DNA of 25,933 bases from Eutrophocola sp963925675 (GCA_963925675.1 CAWUSW010000044.1:1-25933), one strand, 5' to 3'; numbered from the stretch's first letter, positions 7,526 through 16,097 are shown. Notes: generated from the sequence alone by a model not told the origin. Numbers and translations: made by a program.

Positions 7526-8065
7526 ATGGACGTTATTTTATTACAAAAAATGGGTAAGGCCGGTGATGTTGGCGACCAGATTACCGTCAAGGCTGGTTAT
7601 GCGCGAAATTATTTATTCCCTTTTTCAAAGGCTATTCGTGCAAGCAAGCAAAACATTGCAGAATTTGAAGTACGTAAAGTTGAGCTGTTAAAAGCTGCTG
7701 CCGAGAAAATGTCGGGCGAAAATAAACGCGCGGCACTGCTGACAGGTCTTGTGCTGACTATCGAAGCCAATGCCAGTGATGATGGCAAACTTTACGGCTC
7801 TATAGGCACTCGCGAGATTGCCGCAGCTGCCGGTGAAGCCGGACATGAAATTGACAAGAGCGAAGTGGAACTTCCAGAAGGCGCGTTACATGAATTGGGC
7901 CACTATGACGTTACCATTTCCCTGAGCCCTGAAGTAAGCACTGAAATCAAGGTTGCTATTACTTCTACTGGCCAGTCTGCGGATGCAGTCGAAGGTGCTA
8001 TGGATGAGCAGCCTGCAGCTGATGATGCAGCTGACAGCACAGACGAAACACCTGCTGCTGAGTAA
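7526..8065 (+). CDS. rplI: 50S ribosomal protein L9 with acidic C-terminal extension
   Basis: L9 binds 23S rRNA near the L1 stalk and affects frame maintenance. The N-terminal domain is canonical: MDVILLQKMGKAGDVGDQ and VKAGYARNYLFPFSKA. It is followed by the long connecting helix and the C-terminal domain ending near residue 148, the usual full length. About 30 more residues rich in Asp, Glu and Ala follow, giving 179 in total. A GAGGA ribosome-binding site precedes the ATG. The gap of 120 bases from the preceding membrane-protein gene is AT-rich and could hold a minor promoter. A Rho-independent terminator follows at 8122. Confidence 0.97.
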   Translation: MDVILLQKMGKAGDVGDQITVKAGYARNYLFPFSKAIRASKQNIAEFEVRKVELLKAAAEKMSGENKRAALLTGLVLTIEANASDDGKLYGSIGTREIAAAAGEAGHEIDKSEVELPEGALHELGHYDVTISLSPEVSTEIKVAITSTGQSADAVEGAMDEQPAADDAADSTDETPAAE

Positions 8066-8121
8066 AGTATCAGAATAAATTCAAGAGTTAGTAGTCCGGC
8101 ATAACCGGATCAACGCAAAAG

Positions 8122-8150
8122 CCCGGATTCAAAAGATTCGGGTTTTTTTT
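8122..8150 (+). terminator. Rho-independent terminator of the rplI operon
   Basis: A GC-rich stem CCCGGAT/ATTCGGG (one G-U pair) with a short A-rich loop is followed by eight T residues. It lies 56 bases after the rplI stop codon and ends the ribosomal protein operon. Confidence 0.85.
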
Positions 8151-8172
8151 GCCTGGAAGTTGTTGAGATTTC

Positions 8173-8208
8173 TTCGCGGTTGAAACCGCTCCTACGAGGA
8201 ATCGCGAA
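8173..8208. repeat. REP-like palindrome after rplI
   Basis: The core hairpin GCGGT-TGAA-ACCGC (8176-8189) is followed by CTCCTACGAGG, and an outer pair TTCGCG/CGCGAA (8173-8178, 8203-8208) can compete with it. This layout is that of the REP sequences of Pseudomonas (GCGG hairpin followed by CTCCTAC). A related copy, in the opposite orientation, is at 5490-5527. Confidence 0.65.
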
Positions 8209-8241
8209 TCCATGTGTAGAGGATAAATCTCGAAAACTTAC

Positions 8242-9522
8242 TTACTGGTTAATTAATCGGGTTTCCCAGATCACCTCGGTATCAAGGGGCTGGGAGTAAA
8301 CCAGTTCACCGCCGAAATTGGTATTGTCAAAACCGAAGACTTCAAACAGGGCTTCAATACTAAGCGGAGCATCTGCTTGCAGACCTTCAGCAAGACTTGT
8401 CAGAACACGCGGATCCGTCACTTGTTCAGAGACATTGATCAGTCCTTCATCACGCATCCCCGCTACCAGGAGAAAATGGTTGCCATTGGGGGCTGGAAAA
8501 GTTGAAACCAGTCCATAGTCCTGGAAACTTTCATCCCCGGATAAACCGGAGCTACCCGTGTAATATTCATTGGTCTCAAGGTTAATCAACTGATCAAAGG
8601 TTGCCCCTATGGAAAGACCGGAATCTGCAAACATTAAATCCAGCAATGTCCCTACTCCGCTCAGGTATCCCAGATAAATAATATGGTTGCTGGCAAGATC
8701 TGATGTCGCCAGATCCGAAATCATTTTCACCCTGATCTGACCCGCTTTCGCATTCACAACCGGCAAGATCTGCGCCATGGCATTGGCAATACTTACCGGG
8801 ATATAACTCAGATCCAGGTTGTAATAATGCTTTCCTGTTTCCGGGTCTCTGTTCTGAAAGCCAAGCAGATCTTCCTCAGAATTAACGTCAAATTCCCGTA
8901 CCATACGGACAACATTCCCCGCCTCGTCGGTTTCTCCAAAAATATAATAATCGCCAATCACCAACAGGATCGGCAGATCATCGTCCAGAATTGACTGCCA
9001 GGGTTGCATGCCTGACTGGAGAGTAGATTGGCCACTGGCCTGGGAAGATAATTCCTGTTGCCCGCTTTGCTCGTCTTCACCCGGAATCAGATTCAACAAC
9101 AGCAGAAGCACTACCAGGCCAGCAAGCCAGGGAGTGAAGGAAGGTCTGTTAAGTGGCTTGCCAGTAACACTCACTGCGGGCTCATCTTTTTGTTCATTCA
9201 GACTGGCCGTTATCAGGTACTGCCCTTTCGGAATATCAAGACGGTATTTTTCCTGCTTTCCCAGTTCAGAATAGTAAATGCTCAATTTATTGCGCAAATG
9301 GTAAATATACACCCGCACAATGGAGTCCTTGCCAACATCAAAATCAGCGTCCTTACCCAATACATCCAAAGCAATGGCAGCTTCCTTGGGAGTTTTCCCT
9401 TCGATAGAACACTCCACAAGGTAGCGCAGGATTGCGCCATATTTCTTGGAACGACCCAGAACACCACTGCTGATGATCCGCTCAGTCAGGGCTTGAAGTT
9501 CATCGCTATCAATTTGGCTCAT
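8242..9522 (-). CDS. Membrane-anchored winged-helix transcriptional regulator (CadC/ToxR-like layout)
   Basis: The N-terminal 110 residues form a winged-helix DNA-binding domain of the kind with the pattern KEAAIALDVLGKDADFDVGK, then IVRVYIYHLRNKLSIYY and RLDIPKGQYLI. That family is found in one-component regulators and some adenylate-cyclase-like proteins. A single membrane segment (WLAGLVVLLLLLNLI, near residues 131-145) follows, then a Ser/Gln-rich linker and an extracytoplasmic domain of about 250 residues that I do not recognise. The protein is probably a one-component sensor that reads a periplasmic signal. I chose the ATG at 9522; an in-frame GTG at 9534 would add four residues, and neither has a strong ribosome-binding site. 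It lies on the opposite strand between rplI and dnaB, so it interrupts the usual rplI-dnaB order. Confidence 0.8.
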   Translation of the reverse strand: MSQIDSDELQALTERIISSGVLGRSKKYGAILRYLVECSIEGKTPKEAAIALDVLGKDADFDVGKDSIVRVYIYHLRNKLSIYYSELGKQEKYRLDIPKGQYLITASLNEQKDEPAVSVTGKPLNRPSFTPWLAGLVVLLLLLNLIPGEDEQSGQQELSSQASGQSTLQSGMQPWQSILDDDLPILLVIGDYYIFGETDEAGNVVRMVREFDVNSEEDLLGFQNRDPETGKHYYNLDLSYIPVSIANAMAQILPVVNAKAGQIRVKMISDLATSDLASNHIIYLGYLSGVGTLLDLMFADSGLSIGATFDQLINLETNEYYTGSSGLSGDESFQDYGLVSTFPAPNGNHFLLVAGMRDEGLINVSEQVTDPRVLTSLAEGLQADAPLSIEALFEVFGFDNTNFGGELVYSQPLDTEVIWETRLINQ

Positions 9523-9534
9523 CGTTTTAATCAC

Positions 9535-10180
9535 ACACTCAATTACAGAATCACTATCATTTTGGACGTGCAGGCAACTATTTTGCCTAGAGCTACATTT
9601 TCACTGATTCCCTGGTTAATTCAAACCATTTTTTTAACGTTAAAATGTGCCTTTCCATTAAAAATTAACAATATTTTTAACATTATAAAAAGCAATATAA
9701 AACAGATAGTTACGAAAATATGCGAAGCCTTTCATATGAAATTTTGCGTACTCCAATAGAATCGGGGTTTTTCAGAGGGATGTGAAAGAATCTGATAATT
9801 AAACGTTAAAAATGCGCAATACAGTAAAGTTACAAACGAAGTTTGACCCTTGGAATGGCTTTTCACAGCGCCAACATCGTCGGGCCCTGATGCAGAACTT
9901 TCACCGATAATAAGTAAAGCTCACATTCCTGACTCAGTTTTTTAGCACCAAACATTCTCGCTGAGAGCTTATTTCTGTATAGGATGTGCACGGGCTGTGA
10001 GTAGCCTGTGGATTGTTTTCAGGAGTGGTTTTTTCCGTCAAATAGCGCTCGAATCAAGGGAAAAATGATGTTCGCACAGTATCTGATGAGTTAATATTAT
10101 CGGACCGGTCAGGCACTTGTCAGACCCGGCAATTAATCAAATAAATTTATAATTATCCAGAACATTTCTGGCAGGCTGGC
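9535..10180. other. AT-rich divergent intergenic region between regulator and dnaB
   Basis: About 650 bases hold no convincing gene. The part nearest the regulator (about 9600-9820) is very AT-rich and carries a perfect 14-bp palindrome TTTTAACGTTAAAA (9632-9645) and a second AACGTTAAAA at 9802-9811. A TATAAT box at 10148-10153 lies 27 bases before the dnaB start, but its -35 region is poor. The region must contain the promoters of both the regulator and dnaB and is a reasonable place for the regulator's own operators. Confidence 0.5.
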
Positions 10181-11725
10181 ATGGCAGAATCACCCTTCAG
10201 TGATAACAAATTATCGGACGCCGCAATTCCCAGAGCGACCAGCCTGAAACTGCCGCCGCATTCCGTTGATGCTGAACAATCAGTGCTAGGCGCACTGATG
10301 CTGGATAACAGCGCCTGGCACGACCTTTCTGAAATCATCATCGTCGAAGATTTTTATCGCAAGGAACATTACCTGATTTTCCAGGCCATGCAGCACCAGG
10401 CAGCCGAGGGCAGCCCGATAGATCTGGTCACACTTTCTGAATCGCTGGATAACGCCAACAACCTGGACAAAGTCGGCGGTGTCGATTATCTCGGAGAGCT
10501 GGTAGAAAACTCACCCAGTTCAGCCAATATACTGGCCTATGCCAAAATTATTCGTGAACGTGCCATCCTGCGTAAGCTGATCAGTGCTGCCAATGCCATT
10601 TCTGAAAATTCTTTTAATCCGGACGGCAGGGACTCTATAGAACTTCTCGATCTGGCAGAAAAACAGGTCTTCAAGATTGCCGATGACAGGCCCCGCGATG
10701 GCGGTCCACAAATTGTCGGCCCCATTCTTGATTCCGCCCTGGAGCGCATTGATAAACTGTTCGCGGCCAAGGGCAGCATCACCGGCATGACTACCGGTTT
10801 TAAAGGCCTTGATGAAATGACCTCCGGCTTGCAGAAATCCGATCTGGTGATTGTTGCTGGTCGGCCCTCCATGGGTAAAACCAGTTTTGCCATGAATATG
10901 GTGGAAAGCGCGATATTAAATAGCGACAGCCCCATTGTAGTGTTCAGCCTGGAAATGCCCGCGGAAAGTCTGGTGATGCGTATGTTGTCATCCATCGGCA
11001 GAATCGACCAGACTCATATGCGCAACGGCCAGCTTGAAGAAGGTGATTGGGACAAGTTAACCAACGCCGTACACAAAATTAAAAACAAACCCCTGTTCAT
11101 TGACGACACCGCCGGGCTCAGCCCCATGGAAATGCGCTCACGAGCACGCCGTATCTGGCGCGAACACGGTCACCTTGGCATGATCATGGTGGATTACCTG
11201 CAGTTGATGCAGGTAAAGGGCACATCGGAAAGCCGCACCGGGGAAATCTCGGAAATTTCCCGCTCCCTGAAAACCATGGCGCGTGAATTTGATTGCCCCG
11301 TTGTTGCCCTGTCACAGCTCAACCGCTCCCTTGAGCAACGCCCCAACAAACGTCCGGTAATGTCAGACTTGCGTGAATCCGGAGCGATTGAGCAGGATGC
11401 CGATGTCATTATGTTCGTCTATCGGGATGAGGTGTATAACGAAGACTCCGAACACAAGGGTGTTGCAGAGATTATTATTGGCAAGCAGCGTAATGGCCCT
11501 ATTGGTACCAAGTTGCTCAGCTTTGTTGGCAAGTACACACGCTTTGAAAACTACATGCCTCTTAATGATGACTTTGGTGGAGGCTATGGTGGTGGCGCTT
11601 CATCCTCAGGTGGCGCACCTTCCGGCTCCTATGGCCAGGCAGCGATGGCGCCTTCCAGTAAATCCGCTGCCCCCAATATCCCCTATGATGCATTTTCCGA
11701 TGATCCCTTTGAAGAGGATGACTAG
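10181..11725 (+). CDS. dnaB: Replicative DNA helicase DnaB
   Basis: DnaB is the hexameric 5'-3' helicase that unwinds DNA at the replication fork and contacts primase. The 514-residue protein has the N-terminal primase-interacting domain (PPHSVDAEQSVLGALMLDN at residues 25-43) and a RecA-like domain. The Walker A motif is G227-RPSMGKT-234, a Walker B-like segment is MIMVDYLQLM, and the conserved SQLNRSLEQR and SDLRESGAIEQDAD segments follow. The C-terminal 45 residues are a Gly/Ser-rich tail ending in an acidic cluster (DPFEEDD). There is no intein. It starts the dnaB-alr-radA stretch, with alr 33 bases downstream. Confidence 0.98.
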   Translation: MAESPFSDNKLSDAAIPRATSLKLPPHSVDAEQSVLGALMLDNSAWHDLSEIIIVEDFYRKEHYLIFQAMQHQAAEGSPIDLVTLSESLDNANNLDKVGGVDYLGELVENSPSSANILAYAKIIRERAILRKLISAANAISENSFNPDGRDSIELLDLAEKQVFKIADDRPRDGGPQIVGPILDSALERIDKLFAAKGSITGMTTGFKGLDEMTSGLQKSDLVIVAGRPSMGKTSFAMNMVESAILNSDSPIVVFSLEMPAESLVMRMLSSIGRIDQTHMRNGQLEEGDWDKLTNAVHKIKNKPLFIDDTAGLSPMEMRSRARRIWREHGHLGMIMVDYLQLMQVKGTSESRTGEISEISRSLKTMAREFDCPVVALSQLNRSLEQRPNKRPVMSDLRESGAIEQDADVIMFVYRDEVYNEDSEHKGVAEIIIGKQRNGPIGTKLLSFVGKYTRFENYMPLNDDFGGGYGGGASSSGGAPSGSYGQAAMAPSSKSAAPNIPYDAFSDDPFEEDD

Positions 11726-11758
11726 TTTGATCAGTCATGTGATGCAGGCATCCCGATA

Positions 11759-12865
11759 GTGGTTCACCGAGTTCAGGCCAGCATTGACCTCAAGGCACTG
11801 CAACATAACTTTTCCATCGCGCGCTCCCGTGCCAGAGCCTCCCATGTCGCCGCCATCATCAAAGCCAATGCCTATGGCCATGGTCTTGAGTATTCAGCCC
11901 ATGCTCTCAATGATGCAGAGCTGTTCGGCGTAACTGATGCCCATGAAGCAGTGGCGTTAAAAAATGCCGGTATAAGCCAGCCCATCCTGGTATTACAGGG
12001 ACTGATTCATGCTGATGAACTGCAGTTAATAGTTGAACATAATTTCCAGCTGGTCGTGCATTCTTCCAGTCAGCTGACCATGATTGATGAGGCGCTAAGT
12101 AAGATCACAATAAAAAAACCACTCACTTTCTGGTTAAAAATGGATACCGGTATGGGACGCCTTGGCATTGAACCCAAAGGCTTTGCCACTACCTATAAAG
12201 CCTTGCTCGGCAGACCTTACACTGGCGCAGTGAATATGATGACTCATCTGGCCAATTCCAGCATTCCAGACTCTGTGCTGAATCATCAGCAATTAAAGGC
12301 CTTTCGAGAAGTGGAAGCCCAGCTTGAGGATGAATCCCCGGTCACCAGCATTCCGTCTTCTTCCGGGATTTTGTCTGATTTACCCCTGTCGTGTGACTGG
12401 GCCCGGCCTGGCATTATGCTGTATGGCAGCTCACCGTTTGACTACAAGCTGGAACACTTGCGCCGTGATAAATTCGATTTGCAGGCAGTGATGACCTTGC
12501 AGGCACGCATCATTGCCATCAGGGATCTCAAGCAAGGGGACAATGTCGGCTACTGTTCCCAGTATATCTGTCCGAAAGATATGCGCGTGGGCATTGTCAG
12601 TATCGGCTATGCAGACGGCTATCCCAGTAACGCACCAAACCACACCCCGGTGTTGGTTGCCGGCAAACACACTGGCACCGTAGGGCGCGTATCGATGGAC
12701 ATGCTGGGCGTTGATCTGACTGAGATTCCAGAAGCCAGTGTGGGAGACCTGGCGACTTTATGGGGACAAGATCTGTCTCTGGATGAAGTAGCAGCAAAAA
12801 CCGGCATCCTTTCCTATAATTTAACGTGCAGTGTGGCGCGACGGGTAAGCTTTAAGTATTTGTGA
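11759..12865 (+). CDS. alr: Alanine racemase (PLP-dependent)
   Basis: Alanine racemase interconverts L- and D-alanine and supplies D-alanine for peptidoglycan. The 368-residue protein matches the family. The PLP-binding lysine is K35 in IIKANAYGHG, and the opposite catalytic tyrosine is Y265 in VGYCSQY, where most relatives have VGYG. RLGIEPKG, SIGYADGYP and VGRVSMDMLGVDL are also typical. The start is GTG at 11759, since no ATG in frame gives the normal N-terminus; the ribosome-binding site is weak. It is probably cotranscribed with dnaB. The gene order dnaB-alr is common in gammaproteobacteria. Confidence 0.96.
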   Translation: MVHRVQASIDLKALQHNFSIARSRARASHVAAIIKANAYGHGLEYSAHALNDAELFGVTDAHEAVALKNAGISQPILVLQGLIHADELQLIVEHNFQLVVHSSSQLTMIDEALSKITIKKPLTFWLKMDTGMGRLGIEPKGFATTYKALLGRPYTGAVNMMTHLANSSIPDSVLNHQQLKAFREVEAQLEDESPVTSIPSSSGILSDLPLSCDWARPGIMLYGSSPFDYKLEHLRRDKFDLQAVMTLQARIIAIRDLKQGDNVGYCSQYICPKDMRVGIVSIGYADGYPSNAPNHTPVLVAGKHTGTVGRVSMDMLGVDLTEIPEASVGDLATLWGQDLSLDEVAAKTGILSYNLTCSVARRVSFKYL

Positions 12866-12894
12866 GGATGTATATTTCAGCGACATGTTCTTGG

Positions 12895-12979
12895 CGGATA
12901 TCGGTCCTGCAGACCATCTTCCTCCCTACGGGCTTGGATAAATATTGTAGGGCGGAAAAAGGGCGCAGCCCGATATCCG
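12895..12979. repeat. BIME-like inverted pair of REP elements between alr and radA
   Basis: Two facing copies form nested inverted repeats: the outer arms CGGATATCGG (12895-12904) and CCGATATCCG (12970-12979) are perfect, and the inner arms TTCCTCCCTAC (12919-12929) and GTAGGGCGGAA (12947-12957) match at 10 of 11. The right half (12947-12979) is 29 of 33 identical, with one gap, to the reverse complement of 16098-16131. The layout matches enterobacterial REP/PU units. Confidence 0.7.
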
Positions 12980-13010
12980 TCTGACGACTACGGAAAATTT
13001 CAAAAACAAA

Positions 13011-14393
13011 ATGGCCAAACAAAAAACAGCCTATGTCTGCAATGATTGCGGTGCCGAATATACCAAGTGGCAAGGGCAATGCCTTGCCTGTCAGGAATGG
13101 AATACGCTTACCCGTATTTTGCTAGGCCCTGCCACTTCACCGTCTACGCCTAAGAACTTCAAACGCAAAGGGATTAGTGGCGATGCCGGCGGTCCGGCAA
13201 CTGTTGTACAAACTCTCGACATGATCAATCTGGAAGAACAACCGCGTTTCACCACCACTGTAGGTGAATTTGATCGTGTCCTGGGCGGTGGTCTGGTCCC
13301 TGGTTCGGCGGTACTCATCGGCGGGAATCCAGGCGCCGGCAAAAGCACCTTGTTATTACAGATCATGTGCCAGATGTCACAGTCAGTGGATGCGCTCTAT
13401 GTCACTGGCGAGGAAAGTCTGCAACAGGTAGGAATGCGTGCCAAACGCCTGGGTCTGCCCACTGACAAATTAAAAATGCTGACAGAAACCAATATCGAGG
13501 AAATCACTCGTGTTGCCGAAGAGTGCCAGCCAAAAATTATCGTGATCGATTCTATTCAGGTAATGCATTCCTCTGACGTTGCATCGGCACCCGGCAGTGT
13601 TAGCCAGGTGCGTGAGTGCGCGGCTTACTTGATTCAATATGCCAAACAAACCGGCACCGCCCTGTTTTTGGTCGGCCATGTCACTAAAGATGGAAATCTT
13701 GCTGGCCCGAAAGTACTCGAACATATGATCGACTGCTTCATGATGCTGGAAGGAAATGACGATAGTCGTTTTCGCACTCTGCGCGGACAAAAAAACCGTT
13801 TTGGTGCCGTGAATGAACTGGGCGTTTTTGCCATGACAGAAACCGGGCTTAAAGAAGTGAAAAATCCCTCAGCCATATTCCTGGCCCGAACCGAAGAAGT
13901 GTCTCCCGGCAGCCTGGTCGTTGTTTTGTGGGAAGGTACACGTCCATTGCTGGTCGAAATTCAGGCCCTGGTCGATGCCAGTCAATTTGGCAATCCGCGC
14001 CGTATCGCAGTGGGCCTTGATCACAACCGGGTCTCCATGTTGCTGGCCGTACTGCATCGTCATGGCGGTCTTTTCATGGCCGACCAGGATGTCTTTGTGA
14101 ACGTGGTGGGCGGGGTAAAAGTCGCTGAAACCGGTGCCGACCTGGCCTTGCTACTGGCCATTGTGTCCAGCTTTAAGGATACCTCTTTACCCCGGGAGCT
14201 GGTGGTGTTTGGTGAAGTCGGACTGGCCGGTGAAATTCGTCCTGTACCCAGTGGACAGGAACGCTTACAGGAAGCGGCAAAACATGGTTTCACCCGTGCC
14301 ATTGTGCCTAAAGCCAATGCGCCAAAAAAGCCCATTGCAGGCATGAAAGTGATTGCGGTCAGCAAACTCAGTGAAGCGCTGGAGGCACTTTAA
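13011..14393 (+). CDS. radA: DNA repair protein RadA (branch-migration ATPase)
   Basis: RadA is a RecA-related, DnaB-like helicase that extends recombination intermediates. The 460-residue protein has an N-terminal zinc finger (C10, C13, C24, C27 in YVCNDCG and QCLACQEW) and a RecA core with Walker A GGNPGAGKST (K111). The RadA-specific motif K261-NRFG-265 and a C-terminal Lon-protease-like domain (for example VGGVKVAETGADLALLLAI) follow. The ATG at 13011 has no strong ribosome-binding site, and a REP pair separates it from alr, so it may have its own promoter. The next gene starts on the base right after its stop codon. Confidence 0.97.
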   Translation: MAKQKTAYVCNDCGAEYTKWQGQCLACQEWNTLTRILLGPATSPSTPKNFKRKGISGDAGGPATVVQTLDMINLEEQPRFTTTVGEFDRVLGGGLVPGSAVLIGGNPGAGKSTLLLQIMCQMSQSVDALYVTGEESLQQVGMRAKRLGLPTDKLKMLTETNIEEITRVAEECQPKIIVIDSIQVMHSSDVASAPGSVSQVRECAAYLIQYAKQTGTALFLVGHVTKDGNLAGPKVLEHMIDCFMMLEGNDDSRFRTLRGQKNRFGAVNELGVFAMTETGLKEVKNPSAIFLARTEEVSPGSLVVVLWEGTRPLLVEIQALVDASQFGNPRRIAVGLDHNRVSMLLAVLHRHGGLFMADQDVFVNVVGGVKVAETGADLALLLAIVSSFKDTSLPRELVVFGEVGLAGEIRPVPSGQERLQEAAKHGFTRAIVPKANAPKKPIAGMKVIAVSKLSEALEAL

Positions 14394-15539
14394 ATGTCCT
14401 CTTCGCTAATCCCCGAACGCCCCTTACTGATCTCACCCACGCTTGCCGCTACCATTGGTCTTGAAGAAGCGGTTATGCTGCATGTGCTGAGTGAAATGAA
14501 ACTGCGCATGCCGGTTGTTTTTCGCGACAACCTGCGTTGGCTGGATGTGAATCTTCAAGGCTTGTCTGATGTCATGCCTTTCTGGAATCTCGCCGAAATA
14601 ACCCGCATCCAGCAAAGCTTGCTGGAGAAAGGCCTTATCCAGGTAGACAACGGCGATAGCCAATCCGGATTTTTCAAAATTGCCATTAACCAAGCCAGCG
14701 TCAGTCCAAAAACACCGGAGCCAACACCGGCCCAGCAAAGTACGGCAGCACAGGCTCCACCTGCACAACAAGCTTATTCTTCCAATCCTTCTGCCTCTTC
14801 TGTCACTTCTGCTCCGGCTAATCCATTTCACCAGACACCCACCAGCGGCAAAGCCTCACGGATACCCGATAACTGGCTACCCAGCGAAGATTTATATCAG
14901 TTATGCGGCAGACGAAATATCCCCAGAGAATTTATTGACGAACATGTCAGGTTGTTTGTAATCAGTCAGCAGGAAAGACGTAAAGCGCAATACTCCTGGC
15001 ATAACACTTTTTATAAATACATTCTCAGGGAATGGGAAAACAGAAGAAGTCACATTGGTCTGAAAGAACTGGAAGCCAATATGTCCCAGGAATGGATGCC
15101 TAGTGATGATGCCGTCAGCATTCTTGAACATGCCGGCATCAACCATTCCTTTATTGAAGATGCCGTGCCGGAGTTTGTCCTGTACTGGCGTGAAACCGGT
15201 CTCAAGACCAGTACCTGGAACACCAAGTTTATTGCCCATGTGCGTAACCAATGGGCCAAATATGAATCTGCACTTGAACACGACACCACTCCCAAGCTGC
15301 TGCCAGAGGACTATGAAGCCAGTGAAGAAGTGTATGGCGTACTGGCAATGGCAAATATCAATGAAGATTTCGCCCGCGCATTGGTTCCGGAATTTATTTT
15401 GTACTGGCGGGAACGCAAAGAGTTGTCCGCTTCCTGGAACACAAAATTTTTACAACATGTGAAATTCAAGTGGTCGCACAGGGAAAAGGAAGATAAAGAA
15501 TTTATTGAGCGGGTGACAGATCGAAGTTGGGCGAATTAG
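14394..15539 (+). CDS. DnaT-like protein with three tandem DnaT-type repeats
   Basis: The first 100 residues look like a small helical, winged-helix-like domain (for example ITRIQQSLLEKGLIQV). A Pro/Ala/Gln/Ser-rich linker (residues about 101-155) follows. Three copies of a DnaT-like single-stranded-DNA-binding module lie at about residues 157-216, 231-291 and 303-362. Each has W/Y-x-PS-E/D near the start, an I/VPEF-type helix, and an ending such as SWHNTFYKYILREW, TWNTKFIAHVRNQW or SWNTKFLQHVKFKW. DnaT is a primosome protein in enterobacteria that helps load DnaB. The start abuts the radA stop, with GGAGG upstream, so the two are cotranscribed, close to dnaB. A role in replication restart is inferred. 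Confidence 0.85.
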   Translation: MSSSLIPERPLLISPTLAATIGLEEAVMLHVLSEMKLRMPVVFRDNLRWLDVNLQGLSDVMPFWNLAEITRIQQSLLEKGLIQVDNGDSQSGFFKIAINQASVSPKTPEPTPAQQSTAAQAPPAQQAYSSNPSASSVTSAPANPFHQTPTSGKASRIPDNWLPSEDLYQLCGRRNIPREFIDEHVRLFVISQQERRKAQYSWHNTFYKYILREWENRRSHIGLKELEANMSQEWMPSDDAVSILEHAGINHSFIEDAVPEFVLYWRETGLKTSTWNTKFIAHVRNQWAKYESALEHDTTPKLLPEDYEASEEVYGVLAMANINEDFARALVPEFILYWRERKELSASWNTKFLQHVKFKWSHREKEDKEFIERVTDRSWAN

Positions 15540-15607
15540 TTTGGCCTGGTTATATTTTCGAATGAGGAAGACAGCCCGTTCCACTGCGGATGAAGCGGCA
15601 GGCAAAA

Positions 15608-16078
15608 CTAGAGTCCCAGCTCACTCAATCCTGGATGACCTTCAGGTCTTGGACCCAAATCCCACAAAAACTTTCGCTCGCTTTCTGCTATAGCCAGATC
15701 ATTAATACTCGCCCGCCTGACCTTCATTAAGCCATTTTCATCAAATTCCCAATTCTCATTACCAAAGGAGCGATACCACTGACCTGTATCATCATGCCAT
15801 TCATAGGCAAAACGCACCGCAATCCGTTTATCGGTAAAGGCCCAGAGCTCCTTGATTAGACGATACTCTTTTTCCTTTAGCCATTTGCGCGTCAGGAATT
15901 CCACAATCTCTTCGCGGCCATTGAGAAACTCAGCGCGGTTGCGCCACTGGCTGCCCACTGTATAGGCCATGGACACTTTCTCAGGATTACGATTATTCCA
16001 GCCGTCTTCTGCCGCCTGCACTTTTTGTACGGCGCTTGCATGGGTGAAAGGGGGTAATGGGGGGCGTTGTTCTGTCAT
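15608..16078 (-). CDS. SnoaL/NTF2-like protein of the DUF1348 family
   Basis: The 156-residue protein matches DUF1348, an NTF2-like cone-fold family: WNNRNPEKVSMAYT, SQWRNRAEFLNGREEIVEFL, WLKEKEYRLIKELWAF and NENWEFDENGLM are characteristic. Members are found widely in proteobacteria, and the reaction is unknown. An AAGGA ribosome-binding site lies 7 bases before the ATG. It lies alone on the minus strand, separated from the next lipoprotein gene by the REP pair at 16098-16186. Family assignment is good; function is unknown. Confidence 0.88.
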   Translation of the reverse strand: MTEQRPPLPPFTHASAVQKVQAAEDGWNNRNPEKVSMAYTVGSQWRNRAEFLNGREEIVEFLTRKWLKEKEYRLIKELWAFTDKRIAVRFAYEWHDDTGQWYRSFGNENWEFDENGLMKVRRASINDLAIAESERKFLWDLGPRPEGHPGLSELGL

Positions 16079-16097
16079 GATTATATCCTTGGTTCAT

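Noticed and set aside
9058..9759. Plus-strand reading frame of 233 codons antisense to the regulator
   Set aside because: Most of it is the complement of a well-supported winged-helix gene, the rest is AT-rich intergenic sequence, and the product has no recognisable domain.
10000..10180. Possible replication origin beside dnaB
   Set aside because: Only one poor DnaA-box-like sequence (CTGTGGATTG) was seen; there is no box cluster and no dnaA, gidA or parA neighbour.
10181..11725. Intein in dnaB
   Set aside because: DnaB often hosts inteins near the Walker A site, but the motifs here are continuous and the length is normal.
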